64,000 nt of DNA from Bacteroidota bacterium (GTDB lineage: Bacteria; Bacteroidota; Ignavibacteria; UBA10030; SZUA-254): assembly GCA_036522515.1 (NCBI GenBank), contig DATDFQ010000001.1:1-64000 (forward strand). The letters are read 5' to 3'. Positions within the stretch are counted from its first letter, which is position 1. Every line of letters begins with the position of its first letter. Below are positions 7,744 through 16,080 of this stretch, piece by piece. The notes below the pieces were generated by a model. That model had not been told where the DNA came from and searched no databases. It saw only the letters and a list, made by a program, of their open reading frames with translations. The position numbers and the translations under genes were made by a program.

Positions 7744-10389
7744 CTACATATTCCACCAGTACGAAAGCTTGACGAGGAAAATGTTGTCGGGCGTCGCATC
7801 GAAGAGGTGCCCGATCGATCTGTTAAACTGGAATTCGCCGTCATCGTCCATTCCGCTCCGGCTCTGCGTCCAGACAAAATAGACCGTCGAGCCGGGGAGG
7901 TACTCCCACCGCAGGATCGCGCTTCCGCGCAGCGACTTCAGGTTGAAATCGGGGTTTGAAAACGTGAAGGGGGAGGAGCCGGCCGGTGTCACGGAATACT
8001 CGTTCGTTGCATCGTCCAGTCCAATCGTCGATCCATTCTCACCGTAATAGTTGAAATCGTATGTTTTCGGCTGCGCCAGTTCCTTGAAACGGTTGAATTG
8101 CGCCGCGGAAATAAGGGGCTGAACATACACCTGGAGGCTCATCTGGGGAGTAAAGGTCCAGTTCAGCCGCATCCCCGCCGAGAGGGTGTTCTGATTCATT
8201 TCTCCAAACACATACCGTCTCCCGAACGTGGACCGGGCGGCCGGGTCGACGAAGGTCCCCACATACTGGGCGCCTTCGAAGTCGTGCTCGAACGACGGGC
8301 TGAACGAGAAGGAAATATTCGTCGAGGGCCTCCACTGGACACTGGGCGAAAAAGCCCAATCCCTGGTATGGACCGCCTGGTACGTGAACCAATCGAAGCT
8401 GAAAACCAAACTCTTGCGTTGATCAGTGGAGGGATAGAGATCAAACTGGTACCCCGGCGGTGTCAGCATCGCCGGTCCGCCGCGAGTCCTGCGGGTGCTG
8501 ATCGTCTGCGGGTTATAGGCGGTGTTCCAATTGAGCGAGTAAAAGTTAGGAAACTCAATGTACCCGAAGTGGAACAGGCCTCTCCAGGTGGAATTCATAT
8601 CGAAGTCGTAATTTTGAAAGAGCGAGCCGCCGAGTTCTATAAACCGGTAGAATGACCGGGGCTCCGTCCAGCGGTAGCTCATCACGAGATGACCATTGAT
8701 GACATCCGAGCGCGACATGAAACCGAGATCGTTCGGTTCGTACTTCGGGTTGATGACACCGAGAGAGGCGTTGAGATAGAAGTTGCCTTTTTGCTTGTTC
8801 AGCCTGAAGCGGGCTGAGTAGCCGGTCATGGAGGTCGCATTACTGTCGACCGCTACATCATCCGCGTCGGGGCGCTGGAAGTAATGCTGGGAATTCCGTT
8901 GCAGGGAGAGCATGCGCGCCCTGTTGCCGTCGACCCGCGACACCGAAGCCCATGCGCCAAGGACCCAGGTTTTGTCCTGATCGATCGTCCACCACCCGTC
9001 GAGACCGCCGACGAATCCGTCTTTGTTGATCTGATCCCTGAGCCGGTCGTCCTGAAACTGCCGCGACGCAAGCGAGGAGAAAAAGCCGAGCGCTTCGCGC
9101 CCCTTCTCGAATTCTTTCTGCGCCCGCACGACGCCGTAGTAGGTGAGGGGTTCCACTTCCGCCCGTGACCGGACGCTGCCGGTTTGAATGTCCGCGAACT
9201 CGCGGGATGTGACTGCCTGGATCGCGCCGATATTCCAGCTCTCGAGTACTTTTCCGGTGATCTTCGCCGCGCCCAGGATGTCGGTTCCGGAAGGAACGTC
9301 CGCGAAATCGGCGTTCGGCGTGCTCCCCTGGGGGGCTCTGCCGATGCGCCGGCTGTAGAGGAACGTGACGCCGGGCCAGTTGAATCCCCAGTTGTTGTTC
9401 GTCCCTCCGGAGCCGAAATTGAAGATGGTCGATCCCTCGATGAAGAACGGGCGCTTTTCCTGGAAGAACGTTTCCACATCGCTCAGGTTGACCACCGCCG
9501 GATCGACCTCGACCTGTCCGAAATCGGGATAAACGGTTCCGTCGAGCGTCAGGTTCGGGCCAAGGCCCATCTTGAGGTCTCCCCCAAACTTCGGAGTGTA
9601 CCGGGAACCGCTGTTGAACGGATCGTTCGGGAGGTGGCTCGAGTATTCGGCTCGCGTCGTAAGGTAGGGAAGAAACTCCGCCTGCCGCGCGGCGTTGATA
9701 TTCTCGATCCCGACGAGATCGGGAAACCGGGAGACGAAGCCGCTGCCGTTCTTCGGCGTGAAGACCACATAGGCGCGCTCGTTGCGGCGCGCGACGTCCC
9801 TCCGGAAGTTGATCCCCCATGTGTACTGGTCTTTCTGCTGAAACCGGAGCTGCGAAAAAGGAATCCGCATCTCCGCGGTCCAACCATGGTCGTCGCGATG
9901 CACTTTTCCCTCCCACACCCCGTTCCACGAGTCGTCGTTCCATTCGTCGTTGTAGAGGGTGCCGTCGTAGAGGGTGCCGGCCGCGTCGAGGGCGAAATAG
10001 AATCCGCTGATCTGGTCATGATAGGGATCGAGATAGCAGAAGAACATGTCGGAATCCCAGTTTCCGTCGCGGCGGCTGAGCCGCACGACCATCGAATCAG
10101 GGGCGGTATCGACGCAACGCGCTCCGATGTAGAGGGCTGCGTCGTCGTATGCCACATGGACGGTCGTGGTTTGTGAAGCGGGAGCTCCTTCCACGGGATC
10201 GAGCTGCCGGAAGGTTGAAATACCGTCGTCCTTGCTCCAGACCGGCTCGCTCAGCATCCCGTCGATGACGACCGGTTCGGTAATATGTATGGCATGAACG
10301 GTGAGTTTGGGGGTTGCGGCCGAATCGGGCACCTCTGCCCGGATGAGGCCCGGGAGGGCGAACAGAAGCGCGCAGAGCAACAATTTCAT
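7744..10389 (-). CDS. CBM9-like / DUF5916 outer-membrane beta-barrel protein
   Basis: This 881-residue protein has a signal peptide (LLLCALLFALPGLIRA). Residues about 30-220 match the family-9 carbohydrate-binding fold found at the N terminus of DUF5916 proteins (PVVIDGMLSEPVWSKDD, VHVAYDDAALYIGARC). The rest is a DUF5916-type barrel, with VDPAVVNLSDVETFFQEKRP near residue 300 and many alternating aromatic strands, ending in YWWNM. The function of the family is not settled; it is common in FCB bacteria and is presumed to handle a glycan or another surface ligand. The start has a good AAGGAG. An ECF-type promoter identical in layout to that of the nearby sigma operon lies 96 bases upstream (10485-10519), so expression is probably under that sigma factor. 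Confidence 0.9.
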   Translation of the reverse strand: MKLLLCALLFALPGLIRAEVPDSAATPKLTVHAIHITEPVVIDGMLSEPVWSKDDGISTFRQLDPVEGAPASQTTTVHVAYDDAALYIGARCVDTAPDSMVVRLSRRDGNWDSDMFFCYLDPYHDQISGFYFALDAAGTLYDGTLYNDEWNDDSWNGVWEGKVHRDDHGWTAEMRIPFSQLRFQQKDQYTWGINFRRDVARRNERAYVVFTPKNGSGFVSRFPDLVGIENINAARQAEFLPYLTTRAEYSSHLPNDPFNSGSRYTPKFGGDLKMGLGPNLTLDGTVYPDFGQVEVDPAVVNLSDVETFFQEKRPFFIEGSTIFNFGSGGTNNNWGFNWPGVTFLYSRRIGRAPQGSTPNADFADVPSGTDILGAAKITGKVLESWNIGAIQAVTSREFADIQTGSVRSRAEVEPLTYYGVVRAQKEFEKGREALGFFSSLASRQFQDDRLRDQINKDGFVGGLDGWWTIDQDKTWVLGAWASVSRVDGNRARMLSLQRNSQHYFQRPDADDVAVDSNATSMTGYSARFRLNKQKGNFYLNASLGVINPKYEPNDLGFMSRSDVINGHLVMSYRWTEPRSFYRFIELGGSLFQNYDFDMNSTWRGLFHFGYIEFPNFYSLNWNTAYNPQTISTRRTRGGPAMLTPPGYQFDLYPSTDQRKSLVFSFDWFTYQAVHTRDWAFSPSVQWRPSTNISFSFSPSFEHDFEGAQYVGTFVDPAARSTFGRRYVFGEMNQNTLSAGMRLNWTFTPQMSLQVYVQPLISAAQFNRFKELAQPKTYDFNYYGENGSTIGLDDATNEYSVTPAGSSPFTFSNPDFNLKSLRGSAILRWEYLPGSTVYFVWTQSRSGMDDDGEFQFNRSIGHLFDATPDNIFLVKLSYWWNM

Positions 10390-10484
10390 AGGGAACTCCT
10401 TGACGACCTGATGGAGCCGGTAAGTTCGGTTGGCTTCGCAGCGCCGTTCGCCCGGGGGTGAGCCGGCAGCCGTTTACTTGTATA

Positions 10485-10519
10485 CTGTCTTAGACGGGAA
10501 TGGTTACAGAAAGGTTGAC
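10485..10519 (-). promoter_or_regulatory. second ECF-type promoter, upstream of the DUF5916 gene
   Basis: On the minus strand, GTCAACCTTT is followed at identical spacing by CCGTCT and AGACAG. It aligns with 7384-7418 over 35 bases with no gap, matching almost fully in both end blocks while the middle differs. That pattern is expected of a promoter. The leader would be about 96 bases. Confidence 0.68.
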
Positions 10520-10538
10520 AGGCGGGAGGGGGGAAAGT

Positions 10539-11771
10539 TCAGCCTTCTATCTCTTCCTCCAGATATGCCGTTTCAGAATGCAACGATGCATCGAGACCCG
10601 CCTCTTCGTCCGCTTCTTTGACCTTGACAGGCGTAATCCGGTCGATGATCCAGAGCATGCCGTAGGTGAATCCGAATGCCCAGACGGAAGAAAAGAGAGC
10701 TGCAATGAGCTGTTTGAAGAAGAACGTGCTATTGCCGGAAAAGAGGCCGTCGGTTCCGGCGGATGGGTTGAATGCGAGCGATGCGAATGCGCCCAGAAGT
10801 ATGATTCCGAGAAATCCCCCGACGCCGTGGACACCCCAGACGTCGAGTGCGTCATCGAGGGCAAGCTTATTCTTGAGCGCGACGGCAAAATAACAGACCA
10901 CCCCCGCAACGATCCCGATGATGACCGCAGTTGTGGGCGAAACGTATCCGGCAGCCGGCGTGATGGTTGCCAGACCAGCCACGGCCCCTGTGAGGAGCCC
11001 GAGAAACTTCGGTTTCTTGGAGATCAGCCAGTCGACCGCCATCCAGGTGACAGCCGCAAACGATGCGGCGATGTCTGTGTTCAGGAATGCGCTGGCGGTG
11101 ACGGAGTCGACGCGGAACTCGCTTCCCGCGTTGAACCCGTACCAGCCGAACCAGAGGAGACCCGTCCCGAGGGCGACAAGAGGAATGCTGTGCGGCCCGC
11201 GATCCTGGACCCTTCGCTTCCCGACGTAGAGGACGGATGCAAGAGCTGCCATCCCGGCGATGTTATGAACCACGATGCCGCCGGCAAAATCGAGGACGCC
11301 CCATTTCTGGAGGAAGCCGCCGCCCCAGACCATGTGTACGAACGGAAAATAAACGAAGACAAGCCAACCCGTGAGAAACCACATATACGCCTTGAACGTC
11401 ACCCTGTTGGTGAACGCTCCGGTGATGAGCGCGGGAGTGATGATCGCAAACATCATCTGGTAGGCGACAAACACGATCAGGGGAATGCTGTCATTGATAG
11501 GGGACGGGGTGGAAAGGTCCACTCCCCTGAGGAATGCCATGTCGAGGTTCCCGATCACCCCGCCCACATCCCCGCTGAAACAGAGCGAGTAACCGAAGGC
11601 GTACCAGAGGACGGTGGTCCAGCCCATCGAGACAAAACTCTGGATCATGATCGCGAGGACGTTTTTCCGTCCGACGAGGCCGCCGTAGAAAAACGCAAGG
11701 CCGGGGGTCATCAACATCACGAGGCTGCAGCAGAGGAGCATGAAGCCCGTGTTACCCGTATCGATGTGCAT
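10539..11771 (-). CDS. amt: ammonium transporter (Amt family)
   Basis: This 410-residue protein has about eleven membrane helices and the family signatures throughout: TGFMLLCCSLVMLMTPGLAF, then FYGGLVGRKNVLAIMIQSF, FVYFPFVHMVWGGGFLQ, DFAGGIVVHNIAGMAALA, WFGWYGFNAGSE, and the twin-histidine region near GVHGVGGFLGIILLG. It conducts ammonia/ammonium across the inner membrane. No glnK (PII) gene is adjacent, unlike many amt loci, and the cytoplasmic tail is short and acidic. ATG 11771 follows AAGGAAGAG. Its stop lies 20 bases from the 35-base ECF promoter of the DUF5916 gene, so the genes read the same way but probably have separate promoters. Confidence 0.95.
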   Translation of the reverse strand: MHIDTGNTGFMLLCCSLVMLMTPGLAFFYGGLVGRKNVLAIMIQSFVSMGWTTVLWYAFGYSLCFSGDVGGVIGNLDMAFLRGVDLSTPSPINDSIPLIVFVAYQMMFAIITPALITGAFTNRVTFKAYMWFLTGWLVFVYFPFVHMVWGGGFLQKWGVLDFAGGIVVHNIAGMAALASVLYVGKRRVQDRGPHSIPLVALGTGLLWFGWYGFNAGSEFRVDSVTASAFLNTDIAASFAAVTWMAVDWLISKKPKFLGLLTGAVAGLATITPAAGYVSPTTAVIIGIVAGVVCYFAVALKNKLALDDALDVWGVHGVGGFLGIILLGAFASLAFNPSAGTDGLFSGNSTFFFKQLIAALFSSVWAFGFTYGMLWIIDRITPVKVKEADEEAGLDASLHSETAYLEEEIEG

Positions 11772-11838
11772 GGCTCTTCCTTCTCGCTGGTGGAGTTGGA
11801 GTGTATTGAATTTCAGCGAGACTTACAAGCCGGTCACA

Positions 11839-14800
11839 TCACTTCAAAAGCATCATCTTTCCGGTCTGGCTCAGCGAACTGGGAGCAACGGACCCGTCTT
11901 CGTCATTCAGAGGGGTGACGTCCAGACGGTAGAAATAGACGCCGGAGGGCAGGTTGTGGGCGTCGAACTCGACATCTTGTTCTCCCTCGTCGAGGTTCGC
12001 ATGGTCGATGAGTGTTGCGATTTGTTGCCCGAGGACGTTGAAGACGCGCAGGGTCACCACGCCGCTTCCCGGCAGGTCGAAACTGATCGTCGTCGTCGGA
12101 TTGAACGGGTTGGGATAATTCTGGTGCAGCGAGAACGCCGGAGGCAAATCGACCTGGTGGAATCCGGGTGGATTCATCGCGGTCGGAATCGAGCCGGGAA
12201 GGGCCCGGAGGAAAGCCACCTCCTGCAGCGGTCTCACCGCGGCGTAGACCAGCGTTCTGGCAAAGGAAAGCGAATCGACCGCCCCCTCGAACGAAGAGTT
12301 TACTCTTGCGATGACGGTGTCCATGCCGACGAATGATTGAGTCAAAATACCCCGCCAGAACGTCAGCATCGAGTCGGCCCGGGAGGCGAGTTGCCGCACC
12401 GTAAGGCCGCTCAACGGGCTGACGCCGTCATCGAAGATCAATTCCCCGAAGCCGTGTGCGGTGATGCCAAGCACGCTCGCCGCGATGTTGATCTTCAGCG
12501 CAGCGACATCCGCGAAGAGCCGGTTATTCTGCTTTGTGGGAGGGAGTGTTTTCAACTCTTTCACCAACGGTTTGTGAACCAGGTCGTTGTATCCGTGTGT
12601 GTTATCGGAGTGAATTCCGGTCCTTCCGTAGAACGACTTCTTGAGGTCCTTCGCAAGACGTAACCGGACCCAGCCGTAGTGGCGGGGATTGTCAGGCCGG
12701 GGGATGCCCACCACCAGCCCCCCTGTGTCGGGCGTGCCGAATCCGTTGTCCAAAAACACTTCGTCGTACATGTTGGCGGGGTTCGGCTTCGGATACCGCG
12801 GCTCATTCATCGTGAAGATCGCTTTGGGAAGCGTCGGCACGGTGGAATTCGGGTTCTTCCAGACATAGCTCGCGCTCTGCCGCTTGACCTTCTTCCCCCA
12901 ACCGCAAAATGTTATCGAATCGCCCACGTTGATATCATGGTCGAACGTGATGTCGATCTGTTTTCCCGAGAATCCGCTGGTTGTGATCATCCGGGGTGCA
13001 GGGGAGATGACAATCGGGTAACCCGGGTCGTCGATGTAGAGGGGCACACGAAAATAGACCCGAAGGAACGAAGCCGGAGTGCCGGTCTGGTTGGTGATAA
13101 TGGCGCAAAACTGAACCTTGTCGGGTCTTCTTCTGATCGGTCCGATCTTTCCTCTGGCATACTGTGCCTGCGCCATCGCCGCATATCCGAATGTCCTGAA
13201 GCCTATGGTATCGGATGAGGAGCTGTTTCCGAAGCGCAACCCCGTTATATCAGCGCCGCTCGTGATGACCTCCGCATAGGACCCGTTGACGGGCGGGATC
13301 TGATATCCCAGGGGGATATGCTCGGAGAGCGTATAGTCGCCGGCGAGCATGTTGGTGATCGACCAGGCTCCGCCGGTGAGCGTGAAGGTATGATAACTGC
13401 GGGCGGGTGAGACCGCATCGATCTGGAGTCCGACCATACCCGGTTCACCCGGTTCCTGCGTTCCGTTATGGTTGAGGTCGTAGTAGGAAATTCCGGAGAT
13501 GGATCCCAGGCGGAAGTTACCGAAGTCGCGGTTGACCAGGTTCGTTCCTCCGGCGGTGATATTCGCGGCGTAGCCGGCGGGCGACGCAGGAAGAGTTTGA
13601 ATCCATCCCGATGCGGATGATTCGACGACCGCATACGCGCCGGTCGGGAGACTATCGAAAGCGTAATGGCCGTTCAGATCGGTACGCATGCTGTCGACCT
13701 GGCTGCCGTTCTTGAGAAGACGCATCCGCCATCCGGCGATCCCCTGCTCCCCCGCGTTCTTCACCGAGTCTCCGTTGAAATCGTCGAACTTCACTCCGGA
13801 GATGGAACTTGCCTGAAAATTGCCAAAATCCTTTCCGGTCACGAATGTTCCCGACAGGATGTTGATCGAGTACATCGCCGGCGACACGGGAAACGTCTGA
13901 ACCCACCCCGGCTGCACCGTCTCTCCTATGACCCACGTCCCTGTCTCGGAGGGAAGGAATGTGAGCGTGTAATTTCCGGAAGCGTTCGTCAGAGTCGATT
14001 TTGTGCCGCCGCCCCCCACCTTTGCCGCCGTGATCTCCCAGCCCGGGATACCGGACTCGGACCCGTCTTTTGTTCCGTTCCCGTTCAGATCGTTGAATTT
14101 CATGCCGAGGATGGCGGGCCCGCTGTAATTTCCAAAATTGACGTTCGGAACCTGCTGGCCCGCTGCAAGATGAACCGGATTGGGCGGCGTCAATGTGGGC
14201 GACCACCCGCTCTGGACGGTTTCTCCGATGGTATAGTCGCCGGGCGTGAGATTGTCGAATTCGTAATATCCCACCGGCCAGGGAGTGGTTCCGGTTACGG
14301 CCGAAAAAGGCCCGTTGGGGCCGGCAAGATTAATTGTCCAGCCGCTCAAAGGCGGTTCCGCCGGCTGATCCCAACTCCCATTCCCGTTCAGGTCGTTAAA
14401 TTTGTAACCTGAAATCTGTCCGAATTCTCCCCCGCCGTTGATGTGGGACGCCCCGGTGAGATCTGTGATGTCGCGATAGTTGTCGGACGGATTGATTTCG
14501 CTGACGCCCGTCCGGATCAGGGCGGGCAAATTCACCCATGTAAGCCCGGCCGAAAGGACGGGCACATTCACGCCGGTGATCCGGTAGGTTGAGATCCTGG
14601 TCCCCGGTCCCGGGGTGGCAATGTCGGCGGCGCCGGCGAACGATCCGTTTCCTCCGAGTGAGATCATCAGCTTGCCGCCCGAAATCACCTGATCGAAGAA
14701 GAATCCCGAACCGATCTGTTCCGTCGAAACCACGCGGGAAAACGCAGGCGAGGTGAACGCCCCGGAATTGAATGAGAGGATAAACTGGCTGTTCCCGATT

Positions 14801-14976
14801 CGGAAGGGAGTCGCGCCCGTGCGCCTCACATAGAGATCGAATTGATAGGTGGTGCCGTTCAGCACCGGATTTCGCACGGTCAGCTCGTACTGCGGAACCG
14901 GTTGTCCGAAGAGAAACGCGGTCCCCGTGGCCGATAAAAGGAAGATCGTGCAGAAGAACCGAAGGATGAATTTCAT
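11839..14976 (-). CDS. exported protein with four SdrD-B-like repeats and a T9SS sorting domain
   Basis: This protein has about 1045 residues from ATG 14976; a TTG at 14994 would add six. A signal peptide (FFCTIFLLSATGTAFLFG) is followed by a cohesin-like beta domain (about 30-185). Four prealbumin-like SdrD-B repeats come next, each opening with SGYKFNDLNGNGSWD-type calcium-binding sequence and ending in DFGNF-like strands. A helical region of unknown role (about 600-940) follows. The last 95 residues are a T9SS type-A sorting domain ([20 protein letters not shown], then VYFYR and GKMMLLK). It should be secreted across the outer membrane by T9SS and attached to the surface or released. It is the last of four exported-protein genes in a row. 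The ligand is unknown. Confidence 0.88.
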   Translation of the reverse strand: MKFILRFFCTIFLLSATGTAFLFGQPVPQYELTVRNPVLNGTTYQFDLYVRRTGATPFRIGNSQFILSFNSGAFTSPAFSRVVSTEQIGSGFFFDQVISGGKLMISLGGNGSFAGAADIATPGPGTRISTYRITGVNVPVLSAGLTWVNLPALIRTGVSEINPSDNYRDITDLTGASHINGGGEFGQISGYKFNDLNGNGSWDQPAEPPLSGWTINLAGPNGPFSAVTGTTPWPVGYYEFDNLTPGDYTIGETVQSGWSPTLTPPNPVHLAAGQQVPNVNFGNYSGPAILGMKFNDLNGNGTKDGSESGIPGWEITAAKVGGGGTKSTLTNASGNYTLTFLPSETGTWVIGETVQPGWVQTFPVSPAMYSINILSGTFVTGKDFGNFQASSISGVKFDDFNGDSVKNAGEQGIAGWRMRLLKNGSQVDSMRTDLNGHYAFDSLPTGAYAVVESSASGWIQTLPASPAGYAANITAGGTNLVNRDFGNFRLGSISGISYYDLNHNGTQEPGEPGMVGLQIDAVSPARSYHTFTLTGGAWSITNMLAGDYTLSEHIPLGYQIPPVNGSYAEVITSGADITGLRFGNSSSSDTIGFRTFGYAAMAQAQYARGKIGPIRRRPDKVQFCAIITNQTGTPASFLRVYFRVPLYIDDPGYPIVISPAPRMITTSGFSGKQIDITFDHDINVGDSITFCGWGKKVKRQSASYVWKNPNSTVPTLPKAIFTMNEPRYPKPNPANMYDEVFLDNGFGTPDTGGLVVGIPRPDNPRHYGWVRLRLAKDLKKSFYGRTGIHSDNTHGYNDLVHKPLVKELKTLPPTKQNNRLFADVAALKINIAASVLGITAHGFGELIFDDGVSPLSGLTVRQLASRADSMLTFWRGILTQSFVGMDTVIARVNSSFEGAVDSLSFARTLVYAAVRPLQEVAFLRALPGSIPTAMNPPGFHQVDLPPAFSLHQNYPNPFNPTTTISFDLPGSGVVTLRVFNVLGQQIATLIDHANLDEGEQDVEFDAHNLPSGVYFYRLDVTPLNDEDGSVAPSSLSQTGKMMLLK

Positions 14977-15012
14977 AGACTTGCTCTTTTTCAATTGTTG
15001 GATGAGCGGGGG

Positions 15013-16080
15013 TTACGGCCGCTGCCGTACCTTCAAACGGTTGCCGAGAACGATTGTGTCGTCATTGGAGTTGGTGACGTTGTCGCCGTTAGTGTCGGTC
15101 GGCAGGTGTCCGGTCAGGGTCCTGTTGTTCCAGGTCAGGTTGCGGTCGAGAAAGTCGACGACCCCGTCCTGGTTGACGTCGCCGCCCCAGGAGACGAACG
15201 AGCTTCCGACCTGCCTGAGTGCGTTGACCCCGAACGCCGTTCCGGCGCCGGTTGAAAAATCGTAGCTCGAGATGCTCGTCGTCCCTTTGACCAGAGCCAT
15301 CGGGGACGCGCTCCACACTTCGAGATGGTTGCGATGCCGGATTACGAGGTAATAACTCCCCGATGCGGCGTTCCGGAACACCGGCAACCCTGATCCCGAC
15401 CCTGAGAGGGCCGCTGCCGACGAATCGAGAAGCCCGAAGGGTGAGATGGACGAAGCCAGGTATGCAGTCACCGTATCCTGGACCTGTGATGTGCCGTTCC
15501 AAAACCCTTCCATGAGGTAGCGGAGGTCTATCTTCACGGCCCCGATAATCTGAAAATCCCGTTTGGTGCTGTAGACGAAGGAGTAACGGCCGGCGTGTTT
15601 CATATCCGTCAGCGAACCGGCCGCGATGTCGAACAGGAAGAGCTGTGCCCGGGGTTCGATGGAAGCGGCGTAGGCCGAGTCCCATGTAAGCGTCACCGGT
15701 CCGGCGGAGGAGGCCTCGACGCTCATATTCCAAACGGGATCGGCGGGCCCCTGGAAATCCACCGCATACTCGGTCCCGAGAACTGCCGGGTAATTGCCCC
15801 CCGAATGAGGAAAGTACACCTCGAGATAGATTCCCGAGGGGGATCTCGGAGGCCGGGGGACGTCGTAGGCGTTGTCATAGCCCGGTGTGGCGTCGCTCCG
15901 AATCCCGAGGATGGCGAGCGAATCGGTGATCGTGCCGTTCGCGCCCTTGATCAGGAAATTCCAATTGTCATAGTTTATCTGGGCTACTGCGTGCGACAGG
16001 AAACAGACCGCAAGACAGAACAGCCCCGGGATGAGTGATCGTACTCTCATGAATGGTATTCGAGGTTTATGGAGAATCAT
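15013..16080 (-). CDS. exported protein with shared YDxPxPP domain and dockerin-like C terminus
   Basis: This protein has 355 residues from ATG 16080, which overlaps the upstream stop (TAATG). ATG 16050 also gives a good signal peptide (SLIPGLFCLAVCFLSHAVA). Residues about 40-180 form a domain shared with the two genes upstream: GIRSDATPGYDNAYDVPRPP, then YLEVYFPHSGGNYPAVLG, and VTLTWDS. A second beta region follows. The C terminus has two calcium-loop motifs (DVNQDGVVDFLDRN and DTNGDNVTNSNDD) in the style of a type-I dockerin. It lacks a T9SS sorting domain, unlike its neighbours. It might therefore attach to a partner's cohesin domain rather than by sorting. That attachment is inference. 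Confidence 0.75.
   Translation of the reverse strand: MILHKPRIPFMRVRSLIPGLFCLAVCFLSHAVAQINYDNWNFLIKGANGTITDSLAILGIRSDATPGYDNAYDVPRPPRSPSGIYLEVYFPHSGGNYPAVLGTEYAVDFQGPADPVWNMSVEASSAGPVTLTWDSAYAASIEPRAQLFLFDIAAGSLTDMKHAGRYSFVYSTKRDFQIIGAVKIDLRYLMEGFWNGTSQVQDTVTAYLASSISPFGLLDSSAAALSGSGSGLPVFRNAASGSYYLVIRHRNHLEVWSASPMALVKGTTSISSYDFSTGAGTAFGVNALRQVGSSFVSWGGDVNQDGVVDFLDRNLTWNNRTLTGHLPTDTNGDNVTNSNDDTIVLGNRLKVRQRP

Noticed and set aside
10500-11918. 472-residue open frame on the plus strand, antisense to amt
   Set aside because: It is a shadow of the transporter gene: charged low-complexity sequence, no membrane pattern and no ribosome-binding site. The minus-strand reading has all Amt signatures.
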